This document shows, piece after piece, positions 47,273-55,679 of a DNA stretch of 64,000 nucleotides. Position 1 is the first letter of the stretch. The number at the start of each line of letters is the position of its first letter. The notes under the pieces were generated by a model. It was not told the origin of the DNA and did no database searches. It was given only the letters and a program-made list of their open reading frames with translations. The stretch comes from Caldilineaceae bacterium bin34 (GTDB lineage Bacteria; Chloroflexota; Anaerolineae; Caldilineales; Caldilineaceae): positions 1 through 64,000 of the forward strand of contig MPMO01000001.1 of NCBI GenBank assembly GCA_002238555.1, given 5' to 3'. A program made the position numbers and the translations under genes.

Positions 47273-48304
47273 CTAGGAGTCGGGCGTTGCCACGACTTTG
47301 ACCGCGGCTCCGGTGCGGCACAGGTCCAGGCCCTCCGCGAGATCGGCCAGGGGCATTGTCAGATTGAGACCGGACGGCTGCAGCAAGCCGTCCTCCAGCA
47401 GTTGAATGGCCTGTGGAAACGTGCCTACGCCAACAAACGTTCCAAAAACCCGGAGTTCGCGTTCGGTCAAGCGACTCTGGTTGACGATCGGTGTGACCGA
47501 GTTCAGTCCAAAGCAGCAGATCTGACCCATCATGGCCGCCAGGTCCACAGCCGTTCCGAGCTGTCCGCCCACGGCGTCGACGATCAGATCGGCGCCGCGG
47601 CCTTCGGTTGCGTCGCTGACCACATCCGCCAGACTTTCCGCGTTGACGTTCACGGTCCAATCGACCCCGGCGTCCCGGGCCTGTTCCAGCCTGGCGTCCG
47701 CCAAGTCGGCAACCATTACGGGCAGGCCTTGGGACTTGAGCATCAGGGCATGCAGGACTCCGATGGGTCCTGCGCCTATGACCAAAGCGGTGCCCGCGTC
47801 GGCCACATCGAACTGATTGAAGCCCCCCAGGACACAGGACAGCGGCTCAATCCATACCGCGTCGCCCAAGGACAAATCCTCGGCAATGGACAGTAGGGCC
47901 TTTTCCGGAGCCAGCACGTATCTCGCAAACCCGCCGTCGCGATGGATCCCGATGGTGTGAAAGTTCGCGCAATGATTGGTCCGGCCCCGGAGGCATTGGG
48001 CACACGGCTCCAGATTCTGTTCACGGCAGTACAGGTTGGGTGCCAACACGACCCTGTCCCCTTCCCGGACAGCGTTGGCCTCGGAGCCCAGTTCCACCAC
48101 ATGCGCCGCCAGTTCGTGGCCAAGCACCACGCCGGGCGCGGCCGGATGGCCCGGCGGATCCTTCACTATCTGGAGATCGGTGCCGCAAACCCCACAGGCC
48201 TCAACCTCGAGTTTGACCCAGTCCGACGGAACGGTGTCCAGGGACGGCTCCGGGCGGTTTTCGACAATGAATTGCCCTGGAGCGGCAAACACGCCTGCCT
48301 GCAT
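47273..48304 (-). CDS. Zinc-dependent alcohol dehydrogenase (MDR family)
   Basis: 343 residues. The catalytic zinc ligands appear in CGVCGTDL (about 37) and GHELAAHV (about 62). The four-cysteine structural-zinc loop is seen at about 93-112 (CREQNLEPCAQC, then NHC). The NAD-binding motif VIGAGPIGVLHAL is near 168. This medium-chain family oxidises secondary alcohols including sorbitol, threonine and scyllo-inositol-like polyols. It sits between mmsA and the Gfo/Idh/MocA gene and is probably a polyol dehydrogenase of the same pathway. Confidence 0.85.
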   Translation of the reverse strand: MQAGVFAAPGQFIVENRPEPSLDTVPSDWVKLEVEACGVCGTDLQIVKDPPGHPAAPGVVLGHELAAHVVELGSEANAVREGDRVVLAPNLYCREQNLEPCAQCLRGRTNHCANFHTIGIHRDGGFARYVLAPEKALLSIAEDLSLGDAVWIEPLSCVLGGFNQFDVADAGTALVIGAGPIGVLHALMLKSQGLPVMVADLADARLEQARDAGVDWTVNVNAESLADVVSDATEGRGADLIVDAVGGQLGTAVDLAAMMGQICCFGLNSVTPIVNQSRLTERELRVFGTFVGVGTFPQAIQLLEDGLLQPSGLNLTMPLADLAEGLDLCRTGAAVKVVATPDS

Positions 48305-48325
48305 GATGACGTTCTCCGGATTCGA

Positions 48326-49766
48326 TTACCAGCGCTCGACCACAACCTTGGTCTGCGTATAGAACTCAACCCCGTGCCGGGATTGCGCATGCAGATCCCC
48401 GAAGAAGCTCTCGTTCCAACCGCTGAACGGGAAGAACGCCATGGGCGCGGCTACGCCGATATTGATACCGATGTTGCCGGCATCGGCCCGGTGGCGGAAC
48501 TCCCGGGCTGCCTTGCCGTCCCGAGTGAACAGGCAGGCCATGTTGCCGAAGGCCCGATCGTTGACCCAGTCGATGGCCTGGTCGAGGTCGTCGGCCCGCA
48601 TCAGACTGAGGACAGGCCCGAAGATTTCTTCCCTGGCAACGGGCATGCCGGGATCCGTGTTGAGGATCGTGGGGTGGATCCAGTTCCCGTCCGGATATCC
48701 GTCCACGCCGCGGCCGCGGCCGTCCACCAGGAAACGTCCGTTCCCGTCGTCGACCTGGGCCAGAAGCCCTTCGATGCGTTGTCGGCTTGCGTCAGTGATC
48801 ACGGGGCCCATTTCGGTGTCGTCTGCAAGACCGTTGCCGACGCGCCGGGAAGTCGCCAGGTCGGCCATGGCCTCCGCAAACGGATCGTGCATGTCGCCGA
48901 CCGTGATTGCCGTCGACAGGGCCAGGCACCGTTGGCCGGCGCAACCGAAGGCGCTTTCGGCCATGGCATTGGCTGCACCTTCCACATCGACTCCGGGCAT
49001 GATGACCACCGGGTTTTTGGCACCTCCCTGGCACTGTGCACGTTTGCCCTTGGCTGTCGCGCGGGCGTAGACCAGTTTGGCCACCGGAGTGGATCCGACG
49101 AATGAAATGGCGCGCACCAGCGGATGATCGATGAGGGCGTTGACGACGTCCGCGTCGCCGTTGACCAGCTGCACAACCCCGGACGGGAAACCCGCCTGCT
49201 CAATCAGGCCAAACAGCTTTTGGCTGGTCAGGGGAACCTTCTCGCTGGGCTTGAGGATGAACGAGTTGCCGGTGGCCACCCCATAGGGCAGGAACCACAA
49301 CGGGATCATCGCCGGGAAGTTGAAGGGGGTGATGGTGGCCACCACGCCCAACGGCTGGCGAATCATGTGTTCGTCGATGCCGCGGGCGATGTCCTCGTTG
49401 TTCCACCCTTGAATCAGGGACGGCATGCCGCAGGCGACCTCGACGTTCTCGATGCCGCGCCTAACTTCGCCGCGGGCCTCGGCCAGGGTCTTGCCGCATT
49501 CGAGCGTCACGGTGCGGGAAATGTCCTCGAAACTCTCCTCCAGCAGGGCCTTGAGCCTGAAGAGCGGCTGAACCCGATCCACGACCGGGGTGCTGCGCCA
49601 TTCCGGATAGGCGGCCTGTGCCGTCCGCACGACCGCATCGACCTCGGAGGCGGTCGTCAAGGGCAGCGTCGCCAACCGTTCGTTGGTGGCCGGATTCCGC
49701 ACCGGCAGCGTGTCTTCGGCTTGACTGGCCACGAACGATCCGTTGACGAAGTTGTTGACAATCATT
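48326..49766 (-). CDS. mmsA: Methylmalonate-semialdehyde dehydrogenase (CoA-acylating), IolA/MmsA type
   Basis: 480 residues from ATG 49766. Aldehyde-dehydrogenase fold with VVATITPFNFPAMIPLWFLP near 130, a hallmark of MmsA, GFPSGVVQLVNGDADVV near 190, and the catalytic cysteine in GCAGQRCLALS near 283. MmsA/IolA converts malonate or methylmalonate semialdehyde plus CoA to acetyl- or propionyl-CoA with NAD, the last step of inositol catabolism. It lies between iolD (66 bases away) and the alcohol dehydrogenase gene (21 bases). Confidence 0.9.
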
Positions 49767-49832
49767 GACTTGTTTCCTCCCTGGTCATCGCCGGCGGTGC
49801 GCCGATCCGGCCCTTCGGACATCGGCACGCGC

Positions 49833-51722
49833 CTACCGGTAGAACCGTTCCTTGGACCGCATCTGTTCCCATTCCTCGCGCGCCGCGTTGACCGTGTCGA
49901 TTTCGCTGACCTCGGCCACGGGCACATCCCACCAAGTTTCGTAGTTGTCGACACCGAGATAGCGGTCGTTGGTGATGTGGATTACAACCGTGCGCTCGAT
50001 CTCCTTTGACCTGGCAAGTGCCTCCACAACATCTTCCACGGTCTTGCAGCCGATGACCACGGCACCCAGGCTGGCCGCGTTGGCCGCGAGGTCGACCGGC
50101 AGGGGTCGCTTTTGCCCACCGGGTTCATCGGTCGGCAGGGCACCGTTCTCCGGAAACAGGTACCGCGTGCCAAAGCCGCTTTGTCCCAGGGAACGGCTCA
50201 GGCCGCCAATGCTCTTGAAACCGCTGTTGTCCATCAGCACGATGGTCAACTTGTAGCCTTCCTGGACCGAGGTGACGATCTCCGAGGACATCATCAAGTA
50301 GGAACCGTCCCCCACCAGGACGTAGACTTCCCGATTGGGATCCGCCATCTTCACCCCCATGGCGCCGGCGATTTCATACCCCATGCAGGAATATCCGTAC
50401 TCCAGGTGGTACTGCCGGGAATGGCGGCTGCGCCACAGCTTGTGCGTGTCGCCCGGCAGACTGCCGGCCGCACCGACCATCACGGCCTCCGGATCCCCCT
50501 GTTCGTTCACGGCGCCGATGACCGCGCCCTGCGCAGCCACCCCATCGTCCGACGCGTGCAAGGCATAGATGCGATCCACCTCCGACTCCCATTCGTCCTT
50601 GAGTGAGGCAATCCGCACATCGGTATCCGCGTCGGTAATCTTGTCGGGCAGCATCGCCTCCAGTTCCTCCAGGCAAGCCCTGGCATCCCCGGTAACCGCC
50701 ACCCCCTGATGCTTGCCGGCATCGAACTCGGACACGTTCAGGTTGATGAACCGGACCCCCGGATCCTGGAACGCGGTCTTGCTGGCCGTCGTGAAGTCGC
50801 TCCAACGGGTGCCGACTCCCATGACCACGTCCGCCTCCCTGGCATAGACATTGGCGGCGGCAGTCCCGGTCGCGCCCATGGCTCCCAGACAACGCGCATC
50901 GTCGAAGTTCAGGCTGCCCTTGCCCGCCATCGTCTCGGCAACGGGCACGCCGGTACGGTGGGCAAGACTCCGCAGCGCATCCTCGGCTTCGCTGTAGCGG
51001 ACCCCGCCGCCGGCCACAATCAACGGTCGCCGGGCCTGCCGCAACAGGTCCGCAGCCCTTTGCAGGCTGGCCAGATCCGCGCGCGGGCGCGGCACGTGCC
51101 ACACCCATTCCTCGAACAGCGCGGCCGGGTAATCGTAGGCTTCCGTCTGCACATCCTGGGGAATCGCAATTGTGACGGCGCCCGTGTCCGCGGGGCTGGT
51201 CAGGACGCGCATGGCTTCCGGCAGACTGTGGACCAACTGATCGGGGCGGTTGATCCGGTCCCAGTAGCGACTGACCGGCCGAAACGCGTCGTTGACCGAA
51301 ATGTCCTGGCTGTGCTCGAACTCCAGCTGCTGCAGGACAGGCGCCACGTTGCGTCGGGCAAAGATGTCGCCCGGCAGCAGCAGGACCGGCAGGCGATTGA
51401 TGGTGGCCGTGGCCGCACCCGTCACCATATTGGTGGCGCCGGGGCCGATGGACGTGGTGCATGCCAGGGTGCGCAAACGCCGCGTGTGCTTCGCAAAGCC
51501 GATGGCCGTGTGCACCATGGCCTGTTCGTTTCGGGTTTGGTAGTAGCGAAGCTCGGGAAACTGCTGCAGGGCCTGGCCCATCCCGGAAACGTTGCCGTGG
51601 CCGAAGATGCCGAAACAGCCGGCAAAGAAGGGCTGGCGCCGGCCGTCGCGCTCCGTGTATTGGCCGCACAGGAAGCGGACAATGGCCTGTGCCATGGTGA
51701 GACGCACGGTCGGTTCGGTCAT
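49833..51722 (-). CDS. iolD: 3D-trihydroxycyclohexane-1,2-dione hydrolase (IolD)
   Basis: 629 residues from ATG 51722, with a short N-terminal alternative at 51734. It belongs to the thiamine-diphosphate enzymes: the catalytic glutamate is in YYQTRNEQAMVH near 62, and the cofactor/metal motif GDGSYLMM ends at NSGF near 480. IolD opens the cyclohexane diketone made by IolE to 5-deoxyglucuronate. Length and the gene order iolB-iolC-iolD support the assignment over acetolactate synthase-like relatives. Confidence 0.92.
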   Translation of the reverse strand: MTEPTVRLTMAQAIVRFLCGQYTERDGRRQPFFAGCFGIFGHGNVSGMGQALQQFPELRYYQTRNEQAMVHTAIGFAKHTRRLRTLACTTSIGPGATNMVTGAATATINRLPVLLLPGDIFARRNVAPVLQQLEFEHSQDISVNDAFRPVSRYWDRINRPDQLVHSLPEAMRVLTSPADTGAVTIAIPQDVQTEAYDYPAALFEEWVWHVPRPRADLASLQRAADLLRQARRPLIVAGGGVRYSEAEDALRSLAHRTGVPVAETMAGKGSLNFDDARCLGAMGATGTAAANVYAREADVVMGVGTRWSDFTTASKTAFQDPGVRFINLNVSEFDAGKHQGVAVTGDARACLEELEAMLPDKITDADTDVRIASLKDEWESEVDRIYALHASDDGVAAQGAVIGAVNEQGDPEAVMVGAAGSLPGDTHKLWRSRHSRQYHLEYGYSCMGYEIAGAMGVKMADPNREVYVLVGDGSYLMMSSEIVTSVQEGYKLTIVLMDNSGFKSIGGLSRSLGQSGFGTRYLFPENGALPTDEPGGQKRPLPVDLAANAASLGAVVIGCKTVEDVVEALARSKEIERTVVIHITNDRYLGVDNYETWWDVPVAEVSEIDTVNAAREEWEQMRSKERFYR

Positions 51723-51749
51723 CGTTGTTCCCATTCCCCGATTTGGTTG

Positions 51750-52769
51750 CTACCAGCCGCCATGGCTGTCGATGAATTCGTTCACCTGGTCCCAGGTGGG
51801 CATGAAGTTGGCGCAGCCGTGCCGCGTCACCACCATGGCTCCACAGGCGTTGCCCAGCCGGGCGGACCGCTCCAGCGTCCAGCCGCTGACCAGTCCGAAG
51901 ATGAAACCGGCGCCAAAGGCATCCCCGGCACCCAGAATGTTGTAGATGTCCACCGGGAATCCGGGCACGTCGCAAGGAGGTTCGCCGCGGGTGTGGACGC
52001 GCGCGCCCAGGGCACCGACCTTCTCAATCACATGCTGTGGACCCAGCCTCTGGATCCGCGCGATGGCGGCCAGGACATCCCCCTCGACCTGAGTGTCGGA
52101 CACCTGCGAGTCCGTCACAGTCATTTGGGCTGGATCGGCCAGCAGGGCGGCATTGACTTCATCGTGCGTTCCAACGACGATGTCTACCTGCTGCATGATC
52201 GACCGGGCCACCACCCCGAACGCCCGCGCGTCGTGCCACTGGTCGGGGCGGAAGTCCAGGTCGAACACCACGGTGGCGCCGTGGCTGCGCGCCGATTCGG
52301 CCGCAAACATGGTTGCCGACCGACTCGGTTCGCGGGAAAGGTTGGTGCCGGCGAACTGGAACACCCGGCAGTCGTCGTACGGCGAGGCCAGCACGTCGTC
52401 GATGGTGACGTTGATGTCGGCGCAATTCTCCCGGTAGAAGACCAGCGGGAACCGGTCCGGCGGTTCGATCCCCAAGACCACCGCACTCGTGCGCAGCCCG
52501 GGCTTGCGTACAACCCACTGTGTTTCCACGCCTTCGTTGACCAGGAACTCCAACACGAAATCCCCGACCGGATCGTCCCCGATTCCGGTCAGGAGGGCAG
52601 CCCGGCGCCCCAGCCGGGTCATACCCACGGAAATGTTTGTGGGCGAACCGCCCACGTAGGCGGCGAAGGACGTGATGTCCGGAAAGCGAGTTCCCACGTC
52701 GTTGCTGTAGAGGTCGATGCTGGACCGCCCCATGTGCAGGGAGTCAAAGGACTTGGCAGAGTCGGTCAT
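51750..52769 (-). CDS. iolC: 5-dehydro-2-deoxygluconokinase (IolC)
   Basis: 339 residues from ATG 52769. PfkB-family kinase: the N-terminal HMGRSSIDLYSNDVG is the IolC-type opening, then YVGGSPTNISVGMTRLGRR near 40, and the catalytic GAGDAFGAGFIFGL near 275 with the base aspartate. IolC phosphorylates 5-dehydro-2-deoxygluconate, which the IolJ aldolase then splits; no iolJ gene is in this window. It lies 27 bases upstream of iolD. Confidence 0.9.
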   Translation of the reverse strand: MTDSAKSFDSLHMGRSSIDLYSNDVGTRFPDITSFAAYVGGSPTNISVGMTRLGRRAALLTGIGDDPVGDFVLEFLVNEGVETQWVVRKPGLRTSAVVLGIEPPDRFPLVFYRENCADINVTIDDVLASPYDDCRVFQFAGTNLSREPSRSATMFAAESARSHGATVVFDLDFRPDQWHDARAFGVVARSIMQQVDIVVGTHDEVNAALLADPAQMTVTDSQVSDTQVEGDVLAAIARIQRLGPQHVIEKVGALGARVHTRGEPPCDVPGFPVDIYNILGAGDAFGAGFIFGLVSGWTLERSARLGNACGAMVVTRHGCANFMPTWDQVNEFIDSHGGW

Positions 52770-52803
52770 GGCCAAATGAGGGAAGCGGGACGTCCGTGCA
52801 GGC

Positions 52804-53739
52804 CTAGGCCGGTCGATACAGCGGAACGTCGGGATTGGTGGTTCGGTATGTGTCCTTGACCCAGGCGTAGCGCGGATCGTCCTGGTTGGCCAGGCTCTGC
52901 GCGCTGCCGGCGAGCACGTTCAGATAGTAGGTCACGTAGCCCGGAGGGCTGACCACCGGGTGGTAGCCCTCGGGCACCAGCACCACGCAGTCGTTGCGCG
53001 GACGGACCAGGGCATCGATGGGCTTGCCGGCCTGGTGAAGCGGGGAGGCTTCGTCAGTATAGACGCGTTGATAGGCATACCCGTCGGGATCATAGGCTCC
53101 GAAAGGATCGCTGTGGGTGGAAGTGATTTTGTAGTAGTAGATTTCCTCGAGGTCCGCCTCCACCAGCTCTCCCCGGTCATCCTCGATGTGGACATCGTGC
53201 TTGTGGCCCGGATAGCTGCTCCAGCCGCCACTGGGCGTGTACACCTCAACCAGGACCAGCCTGCCCACCGGGGAGCCGGGCGGCAGGGGGTCGTTGATTT
53301 GCCTTGTCGCGTTGTCTCCTCCCCGCAGGTTCATGTCCACCTGGCCGGGGAGGGTGAGGAACGGTGGATGTTCCACTTGCGCCGGAGCCGTCGCGACCGC
53401 AAACTCGCCGTCTTCGACACAGGTAACCGTCAGGTCGGACCCGGGCGGCAGGTACAGGGTGTGACACGCGCCGGCGAAGACATTGGGCCGTCCGCCGAAT
53501 TCGTCGGACAGGTCGATGCGGTCGGACTTCAGACGGTAGCGTCCGCTGAGGTTGACCAAGGCCAATTCCTGCTCGCCGGTCGAGGTCTCCCAGCTCCGGC
53601 CGGATTGGAGCCGGTGGACTTCGAAGCCAATCCAGGCCCAGCCGGCGCTCTCCGGGGTCACACGCGTGACCAAACCTGGTTCGCCCGACTCGGCATCGGC
53701 ATGCGGCAGGACCAGAATGTTCTCTGCGGTGTACTGCAT
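52804..53739 (-). CDS. iolB: 5-deoxy-glucuronate isomerase (IolB)
   Basis: 311 residues from ATG 53739. Double cupin: the second cupin has PGHKHDVHIED near 180 followed by EEIYYYKI near 202, giving the metal histidines and glutamate. The C-terminal YHPVVSPPGYVTYYLNVLAG block with its histidine is characteristic of IolB. It isomerises 5-deoxyglucuronate to 5-dehydro-2-deoxygluconate. It is the first gene of the minus-strand iol-type operon, so the promoter lies in the spacer to the divergent gene at 54061. Confidence 0.92.
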   Translation of the reverse strand: MQYTAENILVLPHADAESGEPGLVTRVTPESAGWAWIGFEVHRLQSGRSWETSTGEQELALVNLSGRYRLKSDRIDLSDEFGGRPNVFAGACHTLYLPPGSDLTVTCVEDGEFAVATAPAQVEHPPFLTLPGQVDMNLRGGDNATRQINDPLPPGSPVGRLVLVEVYTPSGGWSSYPGHKHDVHIEDDRGELVEADLEEIYYYKITSTHSDPFGAYDPDGYAYQRVYTDEASPLHQAGKPIDALVRPRNDCVVLVPEGYHPVVSPPGYVTYYLNVLAGSAQSLANQDDPRYAWVKDTYRTTNPDVPLYRPA

Positions 53740-54060
53740 CTGTGGTTCTCGTATCCAGGAGGGCGAAGGCCGGTTCGCCGGCAACGTTGGCACCAATGCA
53801 GGCACCGGAAGTCCGCTGCCAACCGGGAACCGGTGCGGTCTGCAATCCGTGTCCCGTTATTGTCCAACAGATCCCCGTGTTTTCAAACGGTCGCTGAGGT
53901 TGAGGGGCCGAACGTGGCGGTGTGCAACCGGATTTCCGGGATCGACGGCGGCATGCGCCGATCCGTTGGCTACCCTACAATCCTCCTTACCGCATTCCTG
54001 CGTCCACAGTCCTTGGGGATGCAGCGCGTACAGCCAGTCACACGACAGTGGAGCAATGCC
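53740..54060. promoter_or_regulatory. Divergent promoter region between iolB and an IolE/IolH-like gene
   Basis: 321 bases between two divergent starts. It should hold both promoters and probably an operator. I see a weak inverted repeat (GCACCGG near 53803, CCGGTGC near 53829) but no confident -35/-10 boxes. Confidence 0.4.
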
Positions 54061-54867
54061 ATGACCTTCAAACTGGGGTTCGCAACCCTGCGATGGCACG
54101 AACCGGACCTGGAACCCTGCCTGGAAGCACTCAAGGAAGCGGGATGGGATGGCTGGGAAGCCCGGTTCCCACTCGACTGGATGGGTACGCCGAAGCGCAT
54201 GCGGGGCATTTGCGCTCGCGTCGGCCTGCCCTTGGCGGTGCTGACTGCCATCGGCAGCCCCGACCACAGGGATCCGCGCGTGTTTGAAATCAACAAGCGG
54301 CGCATGGAATTCGCCGCCGAAATGGAATGCGACTGCTTCATGTTCATGTGCGCCGAACAGCCTGCGGATCGGCTGGCCAACACCGACGAAGTGCACCGGG
54401 CCGCGGACGCGGCGGACGAATGGGCCGAGTTTGCCGGCACCCTCGGGCTTGAAATCACGATGCACATCCATACCAACCACACGGTCAATTCCCTTGAGAC
54501 GTGGGATGCCTACATGCAGCGTCTGAGCAGGTCGGGCCTGTGCATCGACGTCTCCCATGCCCATTTATGGGGCATCGATCCCGTGGAGGCCCTGACCCTC
54601 TACCGCAGCCAGCTCAACTACGTGCACCTCCAGGAGTACACTTCGGTGGACATTCGAGACGACCGTTGGTATTACCCGGAATGGGTCGATGTGAACGTAC
54701 CCGGTCACATGGACTTTCCCGCGATTCGGGCAAATCTGGCGGATTCGGGTTTCGACCGCTGGGTCACCGCGTGTCCGGGAGCTCCGATTCCGGGTGCCGA
54801 CTCGCCCATGGACGAAGCCCGTCGCAGCGCGACCACACTGCAATACCTGCGTTCCATCGATTTTTGA
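54061..54867 (+). CDS. Sugar phosphate isomerase/epimerase (IolE/IolH-like)
   Basis: 268 residues, a xylose-isomerase-like barrel. It starts MTFKLGFATLRWHEPDLEPC. Metal-ligand candidates are the histidines in MHIHTNH near 140, CIDVSHAH near 162 and YVHLQEYTS near 190. The gene is divergent from iolB and probably shares its control region. It may be an IolH- or IolI-type partner of the pathway. It ends at 54867, seven bases before a long hairpin. Confidence 0.78.
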   Translation: MTFKLGFATLRWHEPDLEPCLEALKEAGWDGWEARFPLDWMGTPKRMRGICARVGLPLAVLTAIGSPDHRDPRVFEINKRRMEFAAEMECDCFMFMCAEQPADRLANTDEVHRAADAADEWAEFAGTLGLEITMHIHTNHTVNSLETWDAYMQRLSRSGLCIDVSHAHLWGIDPVEALTLYRSQLNYVHLQEYTSVDIRDDRWYYPEWVDVNVPGHMDFPAIRANLADSGFDRWVTACPGAPIPGADSPMDEARRSATTLQYLRSIDF

Positions 54868-54873
54868 CGGCCG

Positions 54874-54910
54874 GCCAGGGACGGAATCGCGCTTCGATTC
54901 CGTCCCTGGC
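54874..54910. terminator. 16-bp perfect hairpin between convergent genes
   Basis: GCCAGGGACGGAATCG pairs perfectly with CGATTCCGTCCCTGGC around a 5-base loop. It lies seven bases after the IolE/IolH-like gene stop and 50 bases from the uraD-like gene stop on the other strand. No U-tract is seen on either side; the stem alone may serve both transcripts. Confidence 0.6.
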
Positions 54911-54960
54911 GGCGACACTCGAACCGGAATCCGTCGTAGGGCGAACCGGAGGCCTTCGAG

Positions 54961-55488
54961 TTACCGGTGCGCAAGTTCTGCGCGCAATTTGTCAAGCCTG
55001 AGCTGCATGATTTGCCGTTGCTGCTCGGCAGCGATTGGCAGTTCATCATCCGGCGCATTGCCCAGGCGTTCCTGCAGGAGTTCAAGCATCGCTGCCGCGC
55101 TCCTGCCCGTGGCACACACGATGAAAATATATCCGAAACGCTGTTCGTAGCGTCGGTTGCCCGCTGCCAAACCCGCCAACACCTCCTCGCTGGCTCCATC
55201 CACTCCGGACTGTTCACCCTCGGACCAATTCCTTGTGGTGGCAAACCTGGCCCGCAGCGAATCGATGTCGCCAATCTCGGGGTGGTGCGCAAACGCTTCC
55301 AGCCAGTCGTCCCGATCCAGCCCCAGCCAAATTTCGTCGGCCTCCGACCGCAGGGCCTGCCAATCCGCAAACGGAATCCGCTGCACCATGGATTGGATCC
55401 AACGCTCGGAACCACAGCATCGTTCCAGCAGCTCCGCCTGCCGCGCCGCAGGCAGGCGGTTCAGGGCAACCGCTGCTTCGCTATGCAT
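54961..55488 (-). CDS. uraD: OHCU decarboxylase (UraD)
   Basis: 175 residues. The OHCU decarboxylase signature is HHPEIGD near residue 69 with the catalytic histidine. The C-terminal FGYIFIVCATGRSAAAML near 118 is also family-specific. The enzyme converts 2-oxo-4-hydroxy-4-carboxy-5-ureidoimidazoline to S-allantoin, the last step from urate. Urate oxidase and hydroxyisourate hydrolase are encoded at 57951-59223, so the three-step urate-to-allantoin set is complete here. Confidence 0.9.
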   Translation of the reverse strand: MHSEAAVALNRLPAARQAELLERCCGSERWIQSMVQRIPFADWQALRSEADEIWLGLDRDDWLEAFAHHPEIGDIDSLRARFATTRNWSEGEQSGVDGASEEVLAGLAAGNRRYEQRFGYIFIVCATGRSAAAMLELLQERLGNAPDDELPIAAEQQRQIMQLRLDKLRAELAHR

Positions 55489-55679
55489 GGATCATTCCAC
55501 CACCGACACGGGTCAACCCAAATCGCACCCGGTCGAAGCTGTCACCGGTCATCGCCCTCGCCGCCTGTGCGGGACCCTCGGCCGCAGGCGCGGTTCGTCG
55601 ATCCAACCTGTGGAACCGGCCCACCGGTTTCCGCGAACCACGGCAACAATCCGGACTTGGAGCCGACAGATAGGTGGGT

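Noticed and set aside
52960..54060. Long plus-strand frame in front of the 54061 isomerase
   Set aside because: It runs antisense through iolB. The real start is ATG 54061, with the MTFKLGF opening and GGAG upstream.
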